The notes under the pieces: generated by a model | What the model was told of the DNA's origin: nothing | Seen by the model: the letters and a program-made list of their open reading frames with translations, nothing else | Databases searched by the model: none | In this document: positions 1 through 8,481 of the stretch, piece by piece | Layout: the number at the start of each line of letters is the position of its first letter | Position numbering within the stretch: position 1 is the first letter of the stretch | Position numbers and translations under genes: made by a program | From: Oscillospiraceae bacterium | GTDB taxonomy: Bacteria > Bacillota > Clostridia > Oscillospirales > Ruminococcaceae | NCBI GenBank assembly: GCA_900768125.1 | Contig: CAAGBS010000021.1 | Location: 1-45,856, forward strand | DNA: 45,856 nucleotides | Direction: 5' to 3'

Positions 1-652
1 CCTTGCGCGAATTGAACACGATCCCATCGGAGAAAACTACCGGGTAAACTGCCTCCAGCGGACGGATCTGCCACTCGTTTACCTCCGGCAGAATCTTGTC
101 GGTTATTCGCGAAACAAGTCCCTGTGAAATCTCAGTTCCGTAGATCTGCTTTAACGTATCTTCGATGTCACGCTGAGACATTCCTAAGCTGAACTTGTTC
201 AGCCGGCGTACGGTATCTGCATGATTTTCTGTTCAATTTCGTCGGCTCTTGTCTGTCGCTTTTCAATGACTTTAGGCTCAAAATCGCCGTTCCTGTCGCG
301 CGGAACAGCGATTTCGCACTCGCCATAGTCACTGATTATCGTCTTTTTCCCGTAACCAATTCCGCCTGCTGCCCTATGTTGTGCGGCGTCCATGCCGCAC
401 TTTGGTGGCAGCTGCGCAAACATCCTGTTTGCGACTGTTTCCGGAGTTGTTCCCGGCTACGGAGTTCTTCTCGTAGCCAAGATGTTCGTCCATTTCCGCT
501 TCGAGCATCTGCTCGATAGTTCCGGCAAACAGCTTTTTCAGTTTTGCCTGAATGTCTCCGGTGGCTCAGACCAACAAGTTGGTCTGGCAGTCTGCCATCA
601 GCAGCTTTACCAATTCCATCTCTCGCTCGTCTAATCCGTGTGTTCTTTTCAT
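1..652 (-). pseudogene. IS256-family (mutator-type) transposase, broken remnant running off the left edge
   Basis: On the minus strand the reading begins at ATG 652 and shows the usual IS256 order in pieces: an N-terminal block with AEMDEHLGYEKN, then SDYGECEIAVPRDRNG and FEPKVIEKRQ, then MSQRDIEDTLKQIYG, and the start of the catalytic domain with EWQIRPLEAVYPVVFSDG, whose Asp matches the first DDE residue. The pieces lie in different frames. A TGA sits near 566 just after a palindrome at 567-586. About 70 extra bases containing two hairpins separate NSGNSR from NGYGKK (roughly 362-433). Another palindrome at 188-203 precedes a stop and a frame change. The rest of the catalytic domain lies outside the window. 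The family assignment is firm because several conserved blocks match in order; activity is excluded by the stops. Confidence 0.85.
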
Positions 653-839
653 GTGCTTATACCTCACTTTCTGTGGGTATTATTGGCATATACACGGTTC
701 GGCATTCAGCCTCGAATATTCGCTGACAGAACTCGGCGAATCCATGCGCCCTATTCTTTCTGCAATGGAAAACTGGGGAAGAAGTTATAAAGATACTCTT
801 TTATAAACTACATTAGTATTTCCTGTTTCTGAGCGGCTA

Positions 840-1140
840 TCTGTTCAACTGCCTGCTCATTTTCTTTTTTCAGCCTTGTAATATCTGCTGACTGTTCGCC
901 AACCTGTCGATAATCCCATCGACTTGGGCTCACTATTCTTCTTGATGCTTTAAGAGCATATCTGCTCATTCAGCTTGTTCTTCAAGCCGGCAAATTCTTC
1001 TTTCTTCTACTCGACCATCTCATTGACTTTTGCGTACTCTTTGTACTGATCAACGGTCAAGCTGCCGCGGTACTTTTCGGGAGCAGCAATCTGTATTCAG
1101 AGGTGGTCTTTAAGCCGGAAAGTTGTTGTACAGCCGTTCT
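840..1140 (-). pseudogene. Decayed coiled-coil ORF remnant, family unknown
   Basis: Between the IS remnant and aroB no intact gene is visible. Minus-strand translation gives protein-like segments such as APEKYRGSLTVDQYKEYAKV and KKEEFAGLKNKLNEQI, rich in Lys and Glu and coiled-coil in character, broken by several stops and at least one frame change. Such segments are common near the ends of mobilisation or replication proteins of plasmids and integrative elements, so this may be a second trace of mobile DNA beside the IS256 remnant. That origin is inference; the protein family was not recognised. Confidence 0.4.
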
Positions 1141-1259
1141 TTTTGTGTTCCTCAGATTTCCTGTGACACATATCCATGGATTTTTATACCGCTGCTTTCC
1201 GCATTTTTACATTTACTTTTGAATTTGACCCATATCAACGGGACAGGCTGGCAAAGTGG

Positions 1260-1288
1260 TTGACTTTTTTGCCACAATGCGGTATAAT
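1260..1288 (+). promoter_or_regulatory. Sigma-A promoter of the aro operon
   Basis: TTGACT at 1260-1265 and TATAAT at 1283-1288 are separated by 17 bases, 31 bases upstream of the aroB start. A near-consensus vegetative promoter. Confidence 0.85.
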
Positions 1289-1319
1289 ATAATAGACTAT
1301 ATTTTGAAAGGACACCGCT

Positions 1320-2369
1320 ATGCAAAAAGTTCATGTTAACGCAAGCCGCAGCTATGATATTTTTATCGGCAGCGGACTTATAGATAAAGCAGGAGAATAT
1401 ATTTCCGCGGCAATAAAGGCGCGCCATGTCTGCGTTGTGACCGATGACAACGTTGACCCGCTATATTCCGCAAAACTTCTCAGCGCCCTCTCCGATTCCG
1501 GATTCAGGACTGAAAAGTACGTTTTTCCTCACGGGGAGGCTTCTAAGTGCCACGCTACACTTCTGGGGCTTTACGACTTCCTGGCTGACAAAGGTTTCAC
1601 CCGCTCAGACGCGCTCATCGCGCTTGGTGGGGGCGTAGTCGGCGACCTGACCGGCTTCGCGGCGGCTACATACATGAGAGGTATCGGCTTTGTGCAGATA
1701 CCGACGACTGTTCTCGCTCAGACCGACAGTTCGGTCGGCGGCAAAACTGCGGTCGATATAGCGGGCGGAAAAAATCTGGTCGGCGCATTCTATCAGCCGC
1801 AGCTTGTGCTCTGCGATATTGACACGCTGTCAACGCTTACTCCCGAATTTTTCGCAGACGGAATGGCGGAGGTAGTCAAGTACGGCATGATAAAATCCCG
1901 CGAGCTGTTCGATATTCTTGTCGAAAAGGACGTAAGGGACAACCTCGAGGATATAATCACTCGGTGCGTTTCGATAAAGGCGCAGGTCGTTGAAAATGAC
2001 GAGCGCGAAAAAGGCGAGAGAATGCTGCTGAATTTTGGGCACACTCTCGGACATGCTATCGAGAAATACTATAATTACACCGGAATGAGCCATGGCTACG
2101 CGGTCGCGATAGGAATGAGCACATTCACTCACATCGCCGAAAGACGCGGCATGTGCGCTCCCGGCACGGCTGACATGCTGGACTCTCTGCTGACTAAGTG
2201 CCATCTTCCGCTCACTGACGGCGCGCCTATGGACACGCTTTTCCACAACTCGCTCGGTGATAAGAAAAGGCTGTCCTCCGGCATGAATATAATCATTTGC
2301 CCGGAAATAGGCAGAAGCGAAATATGCAGCATGTCGATTGATGAATACGAAGATTTCCTGAAAGGCTGA
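1320..2369 (+). CDS. aroB: 3-dehydroquinate synthase
   Basis: 349-residue AroB, the usual length, which converts DAHP to 3-dehydroquinate, the second step of the shikimate pathway, using NAD and a divalent metal in the cytoplasm. The NAD-binding segment GGGVVGDLTGFAAATYMRG (about residues 102-120) and the following IPTTVLAQTDSSVGGKTAVD are intact. Metal ligands are carried by DGMAEVVKYG (Glu) and FGHTLGHAIEKYY (His). The ATG follows GAAAGGA at about eight bases and is the first in-frame start after a strong promoter. It is first in an operon with aroA eight bases downstream and aroC after it, so three pathway enzymes are made together. Confidence 0.97.
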   Translation: MQKVHVNASRSYDIFIGSGLIDKAGEYISAAIKARHVCVVTDDNVDPLYSAKLLSALSDSGFRTEKYVFPHGEASKCHATLLGLYDFLADKGFTRSDALIALGGGVVGDLTGFAAATYMRGIGFVQIPTTVLAQTDSSVGGKTAVDIAGGKNLVGAFYQPQLVLCDIDTLSTLTPEFFADGMAEVVKYGMIKSRELFDILVEKDVRDNLEDIITRCVSIKAQVVENDEREKGERMLLNFGHTLGHAIEKYYNYTGMSHGYAVAIGMSTFTHIAERRGMCAPGTADMLDSLLTKCHLPLTDGAPMDTLFHNSLGDKKRLSSGMNIIICPEIGRSEICSMSIDEYEDFLKG

Positions 2370-2377
2370 GGTGCGAT

Positions 2378-3604
2378 ATGAATATAGTTATACAACCCAG
2401 GACTTTTTCCGGCAGAGTAGTTATCCCGCCGTCAAAGAGTATTTCTCACCGAGTGCTTATCTGCGCAGCGCTTTCAAAGGGCGAAAGCGAGATAACCGGC
2501 GTGCTCCAGTGCGAGGATATTGACGCTACCACCGAGGCTCTCACTGCGCTCGGCGCTGAAATACGCACTGAGAACGGCGTGACCTACGTTAAAGGCATCG
2601 AAAAAGCGCCCGATTACGCGGAGATAAACTGCCGGGAATCCGGCTCCACGCTGAGATTCCTTATCCCGGTCGCCGCCGCGCTTGGAGTGGAAGCTGTTTT
2701 CACCGGTTGCGGAAAGCTTCCCACAAGACCTATAACACCTTACCTTCAGGAATTTCCGAAGCATGGCGTTGAATTTATCTCCGATTCTTTCCCCTACCAT
2801 ATAAAGGGCAAACTCACTGCGGGCGTTTATCCCGTGACCGGAGACATCTCCTCGCAGTTCATCACCGGACTTATGTTCGCTATGCCGCTTCTTGAAGGCG
2901 GCAGCACCATAATGCTGACTTCTCCGCTGCAGTCCAAGCCGTATGCTGATATCACCATTCACTGCATGCGTGATTTTGGCGTTGAGACGCTGGAGTTTAA
3001 CGGCAATTACAGCATAAAGGGCGTTCAGGAATACAAACCCGCGAAGTGCACCGTTGAGGGCGACTGTTCTCAGGCGGCGTTTTTCGCTGTTGCAAACGCG
3101 CTCGGAAGCAGCGTCGAGATCGCAGGCATAAACAGGAACAGCGTACAAGGCGACCGTGCGATTTTTGACATAATCGACAATACTATCAAGATAAACGGGA
3201 ATTACTCCGGATTTGATGTTGACGCGTCCGATATTCCCGACCTTGTGCCCGTGCTTACGGTACTGGCAACATTCGCTGAGGGCGATTCGCATATCCGCGG
3301 CTGCAAGCGTCTGAGAATCAAGGAAAGCGACCGTCTGGTGTCGATTTCTACCGTTCTCAATTCTCTCGGCGGCAATGTAAGGATAGTCAACGATGAACTT
3401 GAAATCACAGGCGTAAAGGAACTCTCCGGCGGCGTGTGCTCCAGCTTCAACGACCACCGCATTGCAATGTCGCTGGCTGTAGCCTCGCAGAGGTGCACTT
3501 CCCCGCTGACGATAACCAACGCTGAATGCGTTGCAAAGAGTTATCCCACTTTCTTTGAGGATATGAGAACACTCGGAGGTGAATACGATGTCGTCATTGT
3601 TTAA
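2378..3604 (+). CDS. aroA: 3-phosphoshikimate 1-carboxyvinyltransferase (EPSP synthase)
   Basis: 408 residues. AroA joins phosphoenolpyruvate to shikimate-3-phosphate. Family signatures are visible: PPSKSISHRVLICAALS at residues 12-28, the substrate-binding RESGSTLRFLIP near residue 90, DCSQAAFF, the catalytic-Asp block DIPDLVPVLTVLATFAEG, and RIKESDR near the C-terminal third. The length is slightly below the roughly 425-residue norm but all blocks are present. The ATG follows GAGGTG. Its last 17 bases overlap the aroC start region, so translation of the two is probably coupled. A 426-codon antisense frame across this gene is a codon-bias shadow. Confidence 0.96.
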   Translation: MNIVIQPRTFSGRVVIPPSKSISHRVLICAALSKGESEITGVLQCEDIDATTEALTALGAEIRTENGVTYVKGIEKAPDYAEINCRESGSTLRFLIPVAAALGVEAVFTGCGKLPTRPITPYLQEFPKHGVEFISDSFPYHIKGKLTAGVYPVTGDISSQFITGLMFAMPLLEGGSTIMLTSPLQSKPYADITIHCMRDFGVETLEFNGNYSIKGVQEYKPAKCTVEGDCSQAAFFAVANALGSSVEIAGINRNSVQGDRAIFDIIDNTIKINGNYSGFDVDASDIPDLVPVLTVLATFAEGDSHIRGCKRLRIKESDRLVSISTVLNSLGGNVRIVNDELEITGVKELSGGVCSSFNDHRIAMSLAVASQRCTSPLTITNAECVAKSYPTFFEDMRTLGGEYDVVIV

Positions 3605-4676
3605 CGGAGGAATTTCAGTTTCGCTTTTCGGCGAAAGCCACGGAAAAGGCATAGGCGTAGTGCTGGACGGGCTTCCCGCCGGAGAACCGCTCGACCTTGA
3701 CGAGATCGGTACATTCATGGCGCGCAGAGCCGCAAAAAAGGACGGCACCAGCACGCTCCGGCTTGAAAAGGATATCCCGGATATCCTGTCAGGGTTCTAC
3801 GATGGAAAAACGACCGGAACTCCTCTTGCGGCGGTTATTTTCAACGCTGAACAGCACTCGGCTGATTACGGCAACATTTCGCATATAGCAAGACCCGCGC
3901 ATGCGGATTACACCGGTTTTATCCGCTACAACGGCGCAAACGACCCCAGGGGCGGCGGTCACTTTTCCGGACGAATCACTGCGCCGCTGGTTTTTGCGGG
4001 TGCAGTCTGCGCGCAGATACTGAAGCGCCGCGGGATAACCACCGGTGCGCATATCCGTTCGCTTCGCGGCATAGCCGACGCAGCTTTCGACCCGGTGAAC
4101 GTTACCGCAGAGCAGCTGGAAGCTGTCAAATCCCGCAGCTTCCCCGTTATTTCCGATGAAGCGGAAAGTAAAATGCGCGCTGAGATTCTTTCCGCGCGCG
4201 AGCAGCTGAACAGCGTGGGCGGCGTTGTCGAGTGCGCGGCAGTTGGAATGCCCGCAGGAGTTGGCTCTCCGATGATGGACGGGCTGGAGAACATTATTTC
4301 AAGACTTGTGTTTGCTGTTCCGGCTGTGAAAGGAATCGAGTTTGGCAATGGATTCGGCTGCGCAGACGTATTCGGCAGCGAAAACAACGATGAGTTCGCG
4401 ATAAGGGACGGCAAGGTGGTCACGGTGACCAACAACCACGGCGGAATACTCGGCGGTATCTCTTCCGGAATGCCGATAATTTTCAGGGTGGCATTCAAGC
4501 CTACCCCGTCAATTTCCAGGCCGCAGAACAGCGTTGATTTCAAGGACATGACCGAGCAAGAGCTTATCATCAAGGGCAGACACGACCCGTGCGTTGTCCC
4601 GAGGGCAGTCCCCTGCGTTGAAGCCGCGCTGAATATAGCGCTGGTATCCGCGCTTTCCACTGAGGGCAAGCTGTGA
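3588..4676 (+). CDS. aroC: Chorismate synthase
   Basis: 362 residues. AroC makes chorismate from EPSP and needs reduced FMN. Near the N-terminus is FGESHGKGIGVVLDGLPAG, and RPAHADYTGFIRYNG followed by DPRGGGHFSGR forms the FMN/substrate-binding block. NNHGGILGGISSGMPI is the other signature. The ATG at 3588 is preferred over a GTG at 3579 because GGAGGTGA lies six to eight bases before the ATG and overlaps the GTG. The gene begins inside the end of aroA. Together aroB, aroA and aroC cover steps two, six and seven of the pathway; the remaining steps are encoded elsewhere. Confidence 0.96.
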   Translation: MSSLFNGGISVSLFGESHGKGIGVVLDGLPAGEPLDLDEIGTFMARRAAKKDGTSTLRLEKDIPDILSGFYDGKTTGTPLAAVIFNAEQHSADYGNISHIARPAHADYTGFIRYNGANDPRGGGHFSGRITAPLVFAGAVCAQILKRRGITTGAHIRSLRGIADAAFDPVNVTAEQLEAVKSRSFPVISDEAESKMRAEILSAREQLNSVGGVVECAAVGMPAGVGSPMMDGLENIISRLVFAVPAVKGIEFGNGFGCADVFGSENNDEFAIRDGKVVTVTNNHGGILGGISSGMPIIFRVAFKPTPSISRPQNSVDFKDMTEQELIIKGRHDPCVVPRAVPCVEAALNIALVSALSTEGKL

Positions 4677-4714
4677 TTGTTTGCCTGCACAATCCTATTT
4701 AAGCTGGTGATACA

Positions 4715-5272
4715 ATGAAAGAACAACCAAGGATCAGAATTGATGATGTAAACAAGATAAGGATATTAGTCTGCCATCTGATATACAGCATTGGCTGTCC
4801 TTTGAACCGCGACCAGCTGGTTGAGATTACCTCGCTGGAACAGGCAGTAAACTATTTCGACCTGATGGAAGCGCTGGACGGCATTACAGGAAGACTGTGC
4901 ACATGTCAGGAGATCAACGGTATTCCCGTTTACTCGAATACCAGTCTGGGCGACTCTGCCGCAAGGGAATTTGGAAGCGAGATACCTCAGTCTGTCCGCG
5001 AAAAAATGTTCGAAGAAGCCGTAAAGGTATACACCCGCGATGAAATACGAAAAGATTCTCTGGTATCAGTTCGATACGCCGAGCATGAAAACGGCACCTG
5101 CACGATAGGAATAACTCTGAAATCCCAGAAGACGGGAAAGCAGAAGTATTATCTCACTATTTCAGCCGAGGACAAGACCGAAGCTGATTATATCAAGAAA
5201 CGCATTCAGAAAGACCCGGAAGCATTCCGGCAGTACCTGGAAAGCTATTTTGAACCTAAGCCTGAGGAGTAA
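4715..5272 (+). CDS. DUF4364 family protein
   Basis: 185-residue soluble protein that resembles the DUF4364 family of Firmicutes. The N-terminal half (RIRIDDVNKIRILVCHLIYS and SLEQAVNYFDLMEALDGI) has the helical pattern of a winged-helix domain; the C-terminal half is charged and mixed alpha/beta, with SVRYAEHENGTCTIGITLK. No catalytic motif is visible. It starts 38 bases after aroC and ends two bases before the next ORF, so it is probably co-transcribed with the aro genes, though nothing in it points to aromatic biosynthesis. A regulatory role is possible from the fold and remains inference. The ribosome site is weak (GGTGAT). Confidence 0.75.
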   Translation: MKEQPRIRIDDVNKIRILVCHLIYSIGCPLNRDQLVEITSLEQAVNYFDLMEALDGITGRLCTCQEINGIPVYSNTSLGDSAAREFGSEIPQSVREKMFEEAVKVYTRDEIRKDSLVSVRYAEHENGTCTIGITLKSQKTGKQKYYLTISAEDKTEADYIKKRIQKDPEAFRQYLESYFEPKPEE

Positions 5273-5274
5273 AA

Positions 5275-5478
5275 ATGGACGATTATTTAGCGCTTTCACT
5301 TCTGATAATGGGTATCGCCATAGGCGCGCTTCTGGTAATCTGGGGCGCGATGAGCCTTTATTTCTTCCTGAGAAAGAAGCACAGAGCCAAAAAAATTCAG
5401 GAACGTATCGCTGTCCGCGAGGAAGCCGAAAGAAAGTACCGCGAAGAACAGGAAAATCAGAAAACCAACGATAAATAA
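5275..5478 (+). CDS. Small membrane protein with a charged cytoplasmic tail
   Basis: 67 residues, not recognised. Residues 5-30 form one hydrophobic segment (ALSLLIMGIAIGALLVIWGA), followed by basic RKKHRAKK and a Glu/Arg-rich helix (EERIAVREEAERKYREEQEN type) likely to be a coiled coil facing the cytoplasm. It starts two bases after the stop of the DUF4364 gene, with the GAGGAG of that gene's end serving as ribosome site, and is followed within six bases by a strong terminator. It therefore looks like the last gene of the aro transcription unit. Confidence 0.7.
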   Translation: MDDYLALSLLIMGIAIGALLVIWGAMSLYFFLRKKHRAKKIQERIAVREEAERKYREEQENQKTNDK

Positions 5479-5483
5479 GAATT

Positions 5484-5513
5484 AGCTGCCCTTTTGATGG
5501 GCAGCTATTTTTT
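5484..5513 (+). terminator. Rho-independent terminator after the aro unit
   Basis: AGCTGCCC (5484-5491), seven-base loop, GGGCAGCT (5499-5506), then ATTTTTTAC. The T-run favours the plus strand. The hairpin also lies just past the cotJC stop and may serve both directions. Confidence 0.9.
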
Positions 5514-6069
5514 ACTTTATCTGGCTCTGATAGTGATTTAGCAGTTCGCCGAAGCGCTGGAAATGAACAACCTCTCGTTCGCGCAGGAAGCGAATGACTT
5601 CGTTAACGTCCGGGTCATCTGAAAGGCGAAGTATATTGTCGTAGGTCGCGCGCGCTTTCTGCTCGGCAGCCATGTCTTCCATTATGTCTGCGATGGGGTC
5701 AGCCTTGACTGCAAAATAAGCCGCGCTGAACGGTACCCCGGAAGCATTCACCGGGTAGACTCCATTCGCATGACCTACGTAGTAGTCTCCCTTGCCGTAC
5801 TTATCGAAGCTCTTCGCGCCCTCGCCGTCCGTAAGCTGACCGACTATGCTTCCGATTATTTCCAGATGTCCCAGTTCCTCGGTGCCAATATCGGTCAGCA
5901 GAGCCTTTCCCATATTGTCCGGCATGGTGAAACGCTGTGAGAGATATCTAAGCGAAGCGCTTAACTCTCCGTCTGCGCCACCATATTGTTCCAGAATGAT
6001 ACCCGCGAGCCTTGGATTGCGATTTTTTATGCAGACCGGTATCTGCGTTCTTTTCTCGAAAATAAACAT
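5512..6069 (-). CDS. cotJC: Spore coat protein CotJC, manganese-catalase family
   Basis: 185 residues, the usual length for CotJC. The four-helix-bundle di-manganese catalase fold is indicated by the metal-ligand blocks GTEELGHLEIIG (Glu and His) and REREVVHFQRFGEL (Glu and His) near the C-terminus, with AAEQKARATYDNILRL between them. In Bacillus, CotJC is made in the mother cell under sigma-E and is deposited in the spore coat; a catalase-like role is inferred from the fold. It is the last of three adjacent genes, 12 bases after cotJB, with AAGGAGG ahead of the ATG. The stop is shared with the edge of the convergent terminator. Confidence 0.93.
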   Translation of the reverse strand: MFIFEKRTQIPVCIKNRNPRLAGIILEQYGGADGELSASLRYLSQRFTMPDNMGKALLTDIGTEELGHLEIIGSIVGQLTDGEGAKSFDKYGKGDYYVGHANGVYPVNASGVPFSAAYFAVKADPIADIMEDMAAEQKARATYDNILRLSDDPDVNEVIRFLREREVVHFQRFGELLNHYQSQIK

Positions 6070-6081
6070 TGCTCTGCCTCC

Positions 6082-6399
6082 TTACTTGAAAGGCGCCCAG
6101 ACACCTTCGGGCCAGTCCCAGCAGCCGTCCTCGCCGGCGCTGCATGCGGTGAGCGGGTAGAATGTGTCCTCGAAAGCAGCCTTGCATGCCTTATACTGCC
6201 TGCATGCGTCGGCATACATCTCGACCGCCCGCTTGTCGTCAGGGTGGGTGTCAAGGTACAATTTCAGGTCCTGGGCGAAGAATGCCGCCTCGGCTATCGC
6301 GCGGAGAAGTTCCTCGCAGCTGACGTTACTCCTCTGTGGCTCCCTTTTTGTCTGCTGGTGCTGAGGCATTGAAGGGCGGCGATACATATTACTTGCCAT
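6082..6399 (-). CDS. cotJB: Spore coat protein CotJB
   Basis: 105 residues. The core LLRAIAEAAFFAQDLKLYLD followed by THPDD is the CotJB signature, and the C-terminus has the aromatic ending GCWDWPEGVWAPFK typical of the family. The N-terminal 25 residues are basic and Gln-rich and poorly conserved in such proteins. The ATG overlaps the end of cotJA by 11 bases, with GAGAGGGGG upstream as ribosome site. Works with CotJA and CotJC as a co-assembled coat module; the biochemical role of CotJB is not established. Confidence 0.9.
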   Translation of the reverse strand: MASNMYRRPSMPQHQQTKREPQRSNVSCEELLRAIAEAAFFAQDLKLYLDTHPDDKRAVEMYADACRQYKACKAAFEDTFYPLTACSAGEDGCWDWPEGVWAPFK

Positions 6400-6562
6400 T
6401 GAAAAGCCCCCTCTCGTATTCCTCTAAAGTAATGTTAAGTTCAGGGAATATAGTCCCGGCGTTCAGCGCTTTGTTCGGTGGATAGACTTTTTCCATACGC
6501 TGCCACGGAATATATGCGTATCCGACATTTCTTGCTGAGTCGCATTCGTTGAACTTGTTCAT
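6389..6562 (-). CDS. cotJA: Spore coat associated protein CotJA (short gene)
   Basis: 57 residues. Translation from ATG 6562 gives YAYIPWQRMEKVYPP followed by LNAGTIFPELNITL, matching the CotJA pattern of an aromatic/Pro N-terminal block, a central GTIFPxL, and a short tail. The start has AAAGGAG seven bases upstream. The stop codon lies inside the first codons of cotJB, so the two are translationally coupled. Position as first gene of the cotJABC order and the motif match make the call firm even though the gene is very short. Confidence 0.9.
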   Translation of the reverse strand: MNKFNECDSARNVGYAYIPWQRMEKVYPPNKALNAGTIFPELNITLEEYERGLFNGK

Positions 6563-6604
6563 ATGGACAACTCCTTTCTTAGGTTTGCGATCCCTCGCTG
6601 ACCT

Positions 6605-6612
6605 ATTGTATG
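6605..6612 (-). promoter_or_regulatory. Possible sigma-E -10 element of cotJABC
   Basis: On the minus strand CATACAAT lies 43 bases upstream of the cotJA start and matches the sigma-E -10 consensus CATACANT. The -35 region is weak (around CTGTAACC), so this is suggestive only. It agrees with known mother-cell expression of cotJ. Confidence 0.45.
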
Positions 6613-6708
6613 AACCACCTCGCGGTTTGGTTACAGCACCGTGAAGTAATAATTTCGTACATGCTTAAATAGAATTAATCAGACAGCATAACGGTGAAAG
6701 GAAATCAG

Positions 6709-8397
6709 ATGGACAAGAAATATCTGAAAAATACTGCAATATTGTTTGCTTCGATGACTATAACCAAAATCATTGGAGCAGTTTTCAAGATACCGCTCGC
6801 GAATGTCCTCGGCGGCACGGGAATGGGTTATTTTTCGACTGCATACGGGCTGTACTCCCCCGTTTTCGCCCTGACGGCAGCCGGTATCCCGACCGTGCTC
6901 ATGAGACTGACCGCGCAGAATATCGCCGCCGGACGTCCCGCGAATGCTGACAAGATACGCCGCACCGCGCTCGTCCTGTTTGCGCTGGTCGGAATTGCCG
7001 GAACTCTGACCGTTGCCCTGTTCGCGCCGTTTTTCGCGGAGCACATCGCGTGCTCGCCGGAAAGCACTCCCGCAGTCGTGGCTATTTCCCCCGCGGTAAT
7101 GCTGTGCTGTATAGCGTCTGTTATACGAGGGTATTACGAGGGACATTCAGACGTAGTCCCCTCGGCGAAAGCGGCGGTTGCCGAGGCTGTCTCACGCGCC
7201 GCGCTGGGACTTGCGCTCAGCTATGGCGTGGTGTTCTATGCAAAAAGCAGATTCAACGCCGGGCTTGATTTATTTGGCAAAACTTATGCGGACTACACCT
7301 CCGCTTATAACGCAGTGCTTCCATACGCCGCCGCCGGCGCGGTCTGCGCCGTTTCTTTCAGCGAACTGTGCGGGCTTCTTTCGCTGATAATTTCCGACCG
7401 CAGACGCAGAACTGCGCCGAAACCTGAAAAAACTCCCAAAGACAGCAGACGGAACATCTGCTCAAGTCTTATCAAAGAAATAATCCCCGTAGCCGCTTCA
7501 GCGCTGGTAATGAATTTCGTGTCTTTCGTTGACCTGATGACCGTCCCCCGCACCCTGAAAGCCTTGTTTGTCAGCAACAGCGGGTATTTTTCAGCCCGTC
7601 TTGCCGAAATTCTGCCATCTGCTGGCGGTATTGACGGACTGCCCAACTTCATGTACGGCAGCTACACTGGAATTGCAATGACTATGTTCATGCTTATACC
7701 GTCCTTTGCGGGAATGACCGAGAAGACTTCGATCCCTGAGATCGCTGCCGCATGGCAGCAGCGAGACCTTGACAATACCGTCAAAAGCTGCTGTACGCTG
7801 TTCCGCGCCTCCGCAGTCATAGGTTTTCCTGCGTGCATAGGCGCGGCGGTGCTCGCTGAGCCGCTGCTTTCCATGCTTTACTCCGGCCGCGCCGCAGAAG
7901 TCAGCGTGTGCTCCGGCGCGTTTGCAGTTCTCTGCACAGGCGGGCTGTTCATGATAGTTGCCTCAGCTATGTTCGGAGTTTTCCAGGCTATCGGCAAGGC
8001 GCATATCCCGCTTGTGCTGATGTGCTTTTCAGTCGCGCTGAAAGCAATACTGAACCCGGTGCTGATGTCCGTCCCTCAGCTGAATATCTGCGGAGCCGCC
8101 CTTGCGACTTCGGCCTGCTACATCATGGTGGCTCTCACAGGGTCGGTGATTTTAAGACGGGAACTCAGAGGGAAAATCAGCGTGTTTTCCTGCGTGTGCC
8201 GTCCGCTGATAAGTTCACTTTTTTGCGGCATCGCCGCCGGAATTGCATATAATGTGCTGAAATACAGCGCAGGCATGCCGTTGAATGTTATAATTGCAGT
8301 GCTGAGCGGCGCTTTTGTTTATGGAATTTCACTAATTCCAACTGTGGTTTTTCGTAGAAATCGCCAATTAATAAAAAGCAATCGAAAAAATTCATAA
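6709..8397 (+). CDS. SpoVB-like polysaccharide flippase (MOP superfamily)
   Basis: 562 residues and about 14 predicted membrane segments. The N-terminus ILFASMTITKIIGAVFKIPL followed by NVLGGTGMGYFSTAYGLY is characteristic of the SpoVB/YtgP/MurJ-like lipid flippases. SpoVB itself is needed for spore cortex assembly, probably by moving lipid-linked peptidoglycan precursor; related paralogues act in vegetative walls, so the exact role is not fixed here. The ATG at 6709 is preferred over GTG 6694 because GAAAGG ends eight bases before it. The C-terminus ends in a basic tail. It is upstream of mazG, which has its own promoter. Confidence 0.85.
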   Translation: MDKKYLKNTAILFASMTITKIIGAVFKIPLANVLGGTGMGYFSTAYGLYSPVFALTAAGIPTVLMRLTAQNIAAGRPANADKIRRTALVLFALVGIAGTLTVALFAPFFAEHIACSPESTPAVVAISPAVMLCCIASVIRGYYEGHSDVVPSAKAAVAEAVSRAALGLALSYGVVFYAKSRFNAGLDLFGKTYADYTSAYNAVLPYAAAGAVCAVSFSELCGLLSLIISDRRRRTAPKPEKTPKDSRRNICSSLIKEIIPVAASALVMNFVSFVDLMTVPRTLKALFVSNSGYFSARLAEILPSAGGIDGLPNFMYGSYTGIAMTMFMLIPSFAGMTEKTSIPEIAAAWQQRDLDNTVKSCCTLFRASAVIGFPACIGAAVLAEPLLSMLYSGRAAEVSVCSGAFAVLCTGGLFMIVASAMFGVFQAIGKAHIPLVLMCFSVALKAILNPVLMSVPQLNICGAALATSACYIMVALTGSVILRRELRGKISVFSCVCRPLISSLFCGIAAGIAYNVLKYSAGMPLNVIIAVLSGAFVYGISLIPTVVFRRNRQLIKSNRKNS

Positions 8398-8403
8398 AAC
8401 CAC

Positions 8404-8432
8404 TTGAAAAATCATCGAAAATAGGGTAATAT
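8404..8432 (+). promoter_or_regulatory. Sigma-A promoter of mazG
   Basis: TTGAAA (8404-8409), 17-base spacer, TAATAT (8427-8432). It lies in the short gap between the flippase gene and mazG. Confidence 0.7.
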
Positions 8433-8481
8433 ATAAAAGGTATCGCCCTGAAAGGGCTTAAATAAAAGGCTGGTGTTGATA

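Noticed and set aside
455..478. GGCTACG/CGTAGCC palindrome as another insertion in the transposase
   Set aside because: The sequence reads through in frame as normal IS256 protein (HLGYEKNSVAGNN), so the pairing is probably chance.
2474..3754. 426-codon open frame on the minus strand over aroA
   Set aside because: It lies fully antisense to a well-supported EPSP synthase, has no ribosome site and no protein family look; it is a codon-bias shadow.
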